Positions 14,844-16,659 of a DNA stretch of 16,659 nt are shown here, piece after piece (positions within the stretch are counted from its first letter, which is position 1; each line of letters begins with the position of its first letter). The position numbers and the translations under genes were made by a program. The stretch is from Duncaniella sp. (lineage in GTDB: Bacteria; Bacteroidota; Bacteroidia; Bacteroidales; Muribaculaceae), in the NCBI RefSeq assembly GCF_029054785.1, contig NZ_JAIDEN010000158.1:1-16659 (forward strand), written 5' to 3'. The notes beneath the pieces were generated by a model. It had not been told where the DNA came from and made no database searches. It saw only the letters and a program-made list of their open reading frames with translations.

Positions 14844-16513
14844 CTGATTTCTGACTTTTCTGTTGTTTCACACTCGCACTCCTCTTCATCAGGCGACAGG
14901 CCGCAGACTCCGCGGTAGAGCCACGCCATAAACTGCGCCTCGACAAGAGTCTGACCCCAGGCCACCGGCATCATGCCTTTCCACCGCTCGTTGATGAAAC
15001 TTGCCAGATCCCGGAGAGCAGCCGGAGGATTGCCCGTCTCATCTCTCAGAATGGCAGCCGCGCGACATGCGCAAAGACCGCCCTGACAGGTACCCATCCC
15101 CATGCGTGTGCGCCGCCGCAGATTGATCAGGCTGTCAGCATGGAGCTTTTTGATGGCATATTTGATCTCTCCGACCGACACCTGCTCGCACTCGCAGACA
15201 AGAGCGTCGTCCTCGTCAGCGTTATAGCTGATTTCAGCACTCTTTGTTCCGTGGCGTCCCTGGGCGGCTTTCTGATCAGTGCTCAGTTCGATTATATGCG
15301 ATTTGCGTTTCTTTCCGGCATCGTCGGTGCGCGGCTGATCCGAGCCGGGGAGCGGAATTTCAGCCGTCCGGCATTTCCTGCCCTCAATACCGAGTTTGCG
15401 GCAGGCCATGTCCGTGGCCCACTCGGCCATCAGACGGTAAGTCATCAGCTTGCCGCCGGAAATGGTGATCATGCCCTCGATGCCGTCACGCTTGGCATGG
15501 TCCATGCAGACTATGCCTCGGCTGATGCTTCGTCCTGACGGGTCATCGTCAGAAGCAATCAGAGGTCTGACTCCGGCATAGGCTCTGAGAATACGGGTGT
15601 AGGCAAGGCAGGGGGCTATTTTTATGCCCTCGCGCAACAACACATCGACCTCCTCGCCGGTCACGTCCATGCGGTCGACCTGATCGAGAGGAATTCGGCT
15701 TGAAGTGGTTCCGATGAGGGAAATCGTGTCACCAGGCACAAGAATATCGGCATCCGCAGGTTTGCGGCAGCGGTTGATGACGACATTGTTGACTCTGTGG
15801 CCAAAAATCAGCAACGCGCCTTTGGCCGGAAACATGTTGACCTTTATTCCGGCCATCGCACAGATGCGCTGCCCCCAGATGCCGCCGGCATTTATGACAA
15901 GCGATGAGCGCACCTGAAACTTCTGGCCCGTGCGCTGCTCGCGGAGTTCGACGCCGGTGACGCGTCCGGATTCCTGCAACAGATCTGTCACCTCATGATA
16001 GGTCAGAATGTCGGCTCCGTGTTCGCGGGCGTCCATGACGTTGGCCGTTGTCAGACGGAAAGGGTCAATCGCGCCGTCGGGCACTCTGACAGCGCCGATG
16101 ATGTCCTTATTGACCGCAGGCTCCATCATGATGGCCTGGGCCGGATCTATCACCTCGGCGTTGATGCCGGCTTTCAGACAGGATTCAACAAAATTTTTCT
16201 GATAGCCCAGATCGTCCTCCGGAAGAGTCACGAACAAGCCTCCGGTTTCCTCCACACAATGGCGGGCGATATGCCGCAGAATCATGTTTTCCTTTATACA
16301 TTCGCTTGCAGATTCCTGATCTGTGACGGCATAGCGTGCACCGCTGTGGAGCAGGCCGTGGTTACGACCGGTAGCACCGGCCGTAAAGTCAAAGCGCTCT
16401 ACAAGCAGGACGGAAAGTCCGCGCATCGCACAGTCACGTGCGGTACCGGCACCGGTAGCACCGGCACCGATCACTATAACGTCATAGTGTTCTTTACAGT
16501 GATTCTTATTCAT
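14840..16513 (-). CDS. glpA: Anaerobic glycerol-3-phosphate dehydrogenase subunit A
   Basis: The 557-residue catalytic subunit oxidises sn-glycerol-3-phosphate to dihydroxyacetone phosphate with FAD. The FAD site VIGAGATGAG (15-24) opens a DAO-type fold running to about 370, with RNHGLLHSGARY and ISGGKLMTYR typical of the family. A BFD-like 2Fe-2S domain follows: C440 and C442 in CECE, then C476 and C481 in GTCQGGLC. The end, from FINERWKGMMPVAWGQTL to YRGVCGL, matches the C-terminus of E. coli GlpA. This domain layout separates it from aerobic GlpD. I chose ATG 16513; a TTG nine bases upstream (16522) is possible but weaker. It is the first gene of the glpABC(T) unit, behind a consensus promoter. 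Confidence 0.95.
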   Translation of the reverse strand: MNKNHCKEHYDVIVIGAGATGAGTARDCAMRGLSVLLVERFDFTAGATGRNHGLLHSGARYAVTDQESASECIKENMILRHIARHCVEETGGLFVTLPEDDLGYQKNFVESCLKAGINAEVIDPAQAIMMEPAVNKDIIGAVRVPDGAIDPFRLTTANVMDAREHGADILTYHEVTDLLQESGRVTGVELREQRTGQKFQVRSSLVINAGGIWGQRICAMAGIKVNMFPAKGALLIFGHRVNNVVINRCRKPADADILVPGDTISLIGTTSSRIPLDQVDRMDVTGEEVDVLLREGIKIAPCLAYTRILRAYAGVRPLIASDDDPSGRSISRGIVCMDHAKRDGIEGMITISGGKLMTYRLMAEWATDMACRKLGIEGRKCRTAEIPLPGSDQPRTDDAGKKRKSHIIELSTDQKAAQGRHGTKSAEISYNADEDDALVCECEQVSVGEIKYAIKKLHADSLINLRRRTRMGMGTCQGGLCACRAAAILRDETGNPPAALRDLASFINERWKGMMPVAWGQTLVEAQFMAWLYRGVCGLSPDEEECECETTEKSEIR

Positions 16514-16560
16514 GGATTTCAACCGGGATTTTCAAGAAGAGAAGATTTGTTTGCGGATAA

Positions 16561-16597
16561 TTTCGATTGACTTTCGAAATATTTCGTTTTTATTTCG
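16561..16597. promoter_or_regulatory. Candidate operator in the glpA leader (TTTCG repeats, palindrome CGAAATATTTCG)
   Basis: CGAAATATTTCG at 16575-16586 is a perfect 12-base palindrome. TTTCG recurs at 16561-16565, 16572-16576, 16582-16586 and 16593-16597. The cluster lies just downstream of the expected transcript start, where a bound repressor would block polymerase. E. coli GlpR and other DeoR-family repressors bind TTCG/CGAA half-sites, so a similar regulator is a reasonable guess. Confidence 0.55.
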
Positions 16598-16600
16598 CAA

Positions 16601-16631
16601 CAAAAGTATAAATCTTTTATTAAAAACCAAA
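16601..16631 (-). promoter_or_regulatory. Consensus Bacteroidota promoter of the glp operon
   Basis: On the minus strand TTTG (16631-16628) and TACTTTTG (16608-16601) are separated by 19 bases, matching the consensus in both boxes. Transcription would start near 16597, giving a leader of about 80 bases before glpA. Confidence 0.78.
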
Positions 16632-16659
16632 ATATTTTTACGACGACAAATGTTAAAAC

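Noticed and set aside
15995..16570. A 191-codon plus-strand frame antisense to the start of glpA
   Set aside because: It overlaps the FAD-binding domain of glpA and also the glp leader; the translation shows no known fold.
1..16659. CRISPR array, phage, transposase or defence genes
   Set aside because: No regular spaced repeats, no Cas, integrase, transposase or toxin-antitoxin products are seen in any frame with credible coding content.

Overview
The window looks like a chromosomal piece of a gut Bacteroidales genome, most likely in the Muribaculaceae/Bacteroidaceae sphere; this is an inference from gene content. The signs are promoters of the Bacteroidota type (TTTG, a 19-20 base spacer, then TAnnTTTG) before several genes, no clear Shine-Dalgarno sequences, a lipoprotein class A beta-lactamase of the CfxA/CepA/PER kind, secreted GH2 and GH36 enzymes, and a complete glpABC set with glpT. 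Genes are moderately GC-rich and the gaps are AT-rich. No phage, transposase, CRISPR or conjugation gene was found, so most of this is ordinary core or household content.

Layout. 1-120: the 3' part of a CAT-anticodon tRNA and its terminator. 121-488: AT-rich DNA with one doubtful short reading frame. 489-2122 (minus): a class A beta-lactamase followed by a hexapeptide-repeat acetyltransferase. 2267-5552 (plus): a promoter, a 1041-residue secreted beta-galactosidase and a strong terminator, divergent from the beta-lactamase. 5595-5872 (minus): a small GlsB/YeaQ-type membrane protein with its terminator. 5873-6333: a regulatory gap with promoter-like and hairpin elements. 6334-6837 (plus): a lone ECF sigma factor. 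6838-7277: a gap between converging genes, filled with hairpins. 7278-10430 (minus): a HAD-IIA phosphatase followed by a secreted GH36 alpha-galactosidase. 10447-10705: a nested inverted-repeat element. 10719-16513 (minus): glpA-glpB-glpC-glpT behind a consensus promoter and a palindromic operator candidate.

How the genes work together. GlpT would import glycerol-3-phosphate. GlpA (FAD, BFD-type iron-sulfur site), GlpB (flavoprotein) and GlpC (two 4Fe-4S clusters, two CCG domains) would oxidise it to dihydroxyacetone phosphate and pass the electrons to menaquinone, which suits anaerobic life. No glycerol kinase or glycerol facilitator gene is present here. The two glycoside hydrolases both carry signal peptides and sit outside any SusC/SusD-type locus, so they probably trim beta- and alpha-galactosides in the periplasm. 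The points most worth a second look are the nested repeat between glpT and the HAD gene, the CGAAATATTTCG palindrome in the glp leader, the 15-base duplication just before the beta-lactamase start, and the motif-rich region before the ECF sigma gene.
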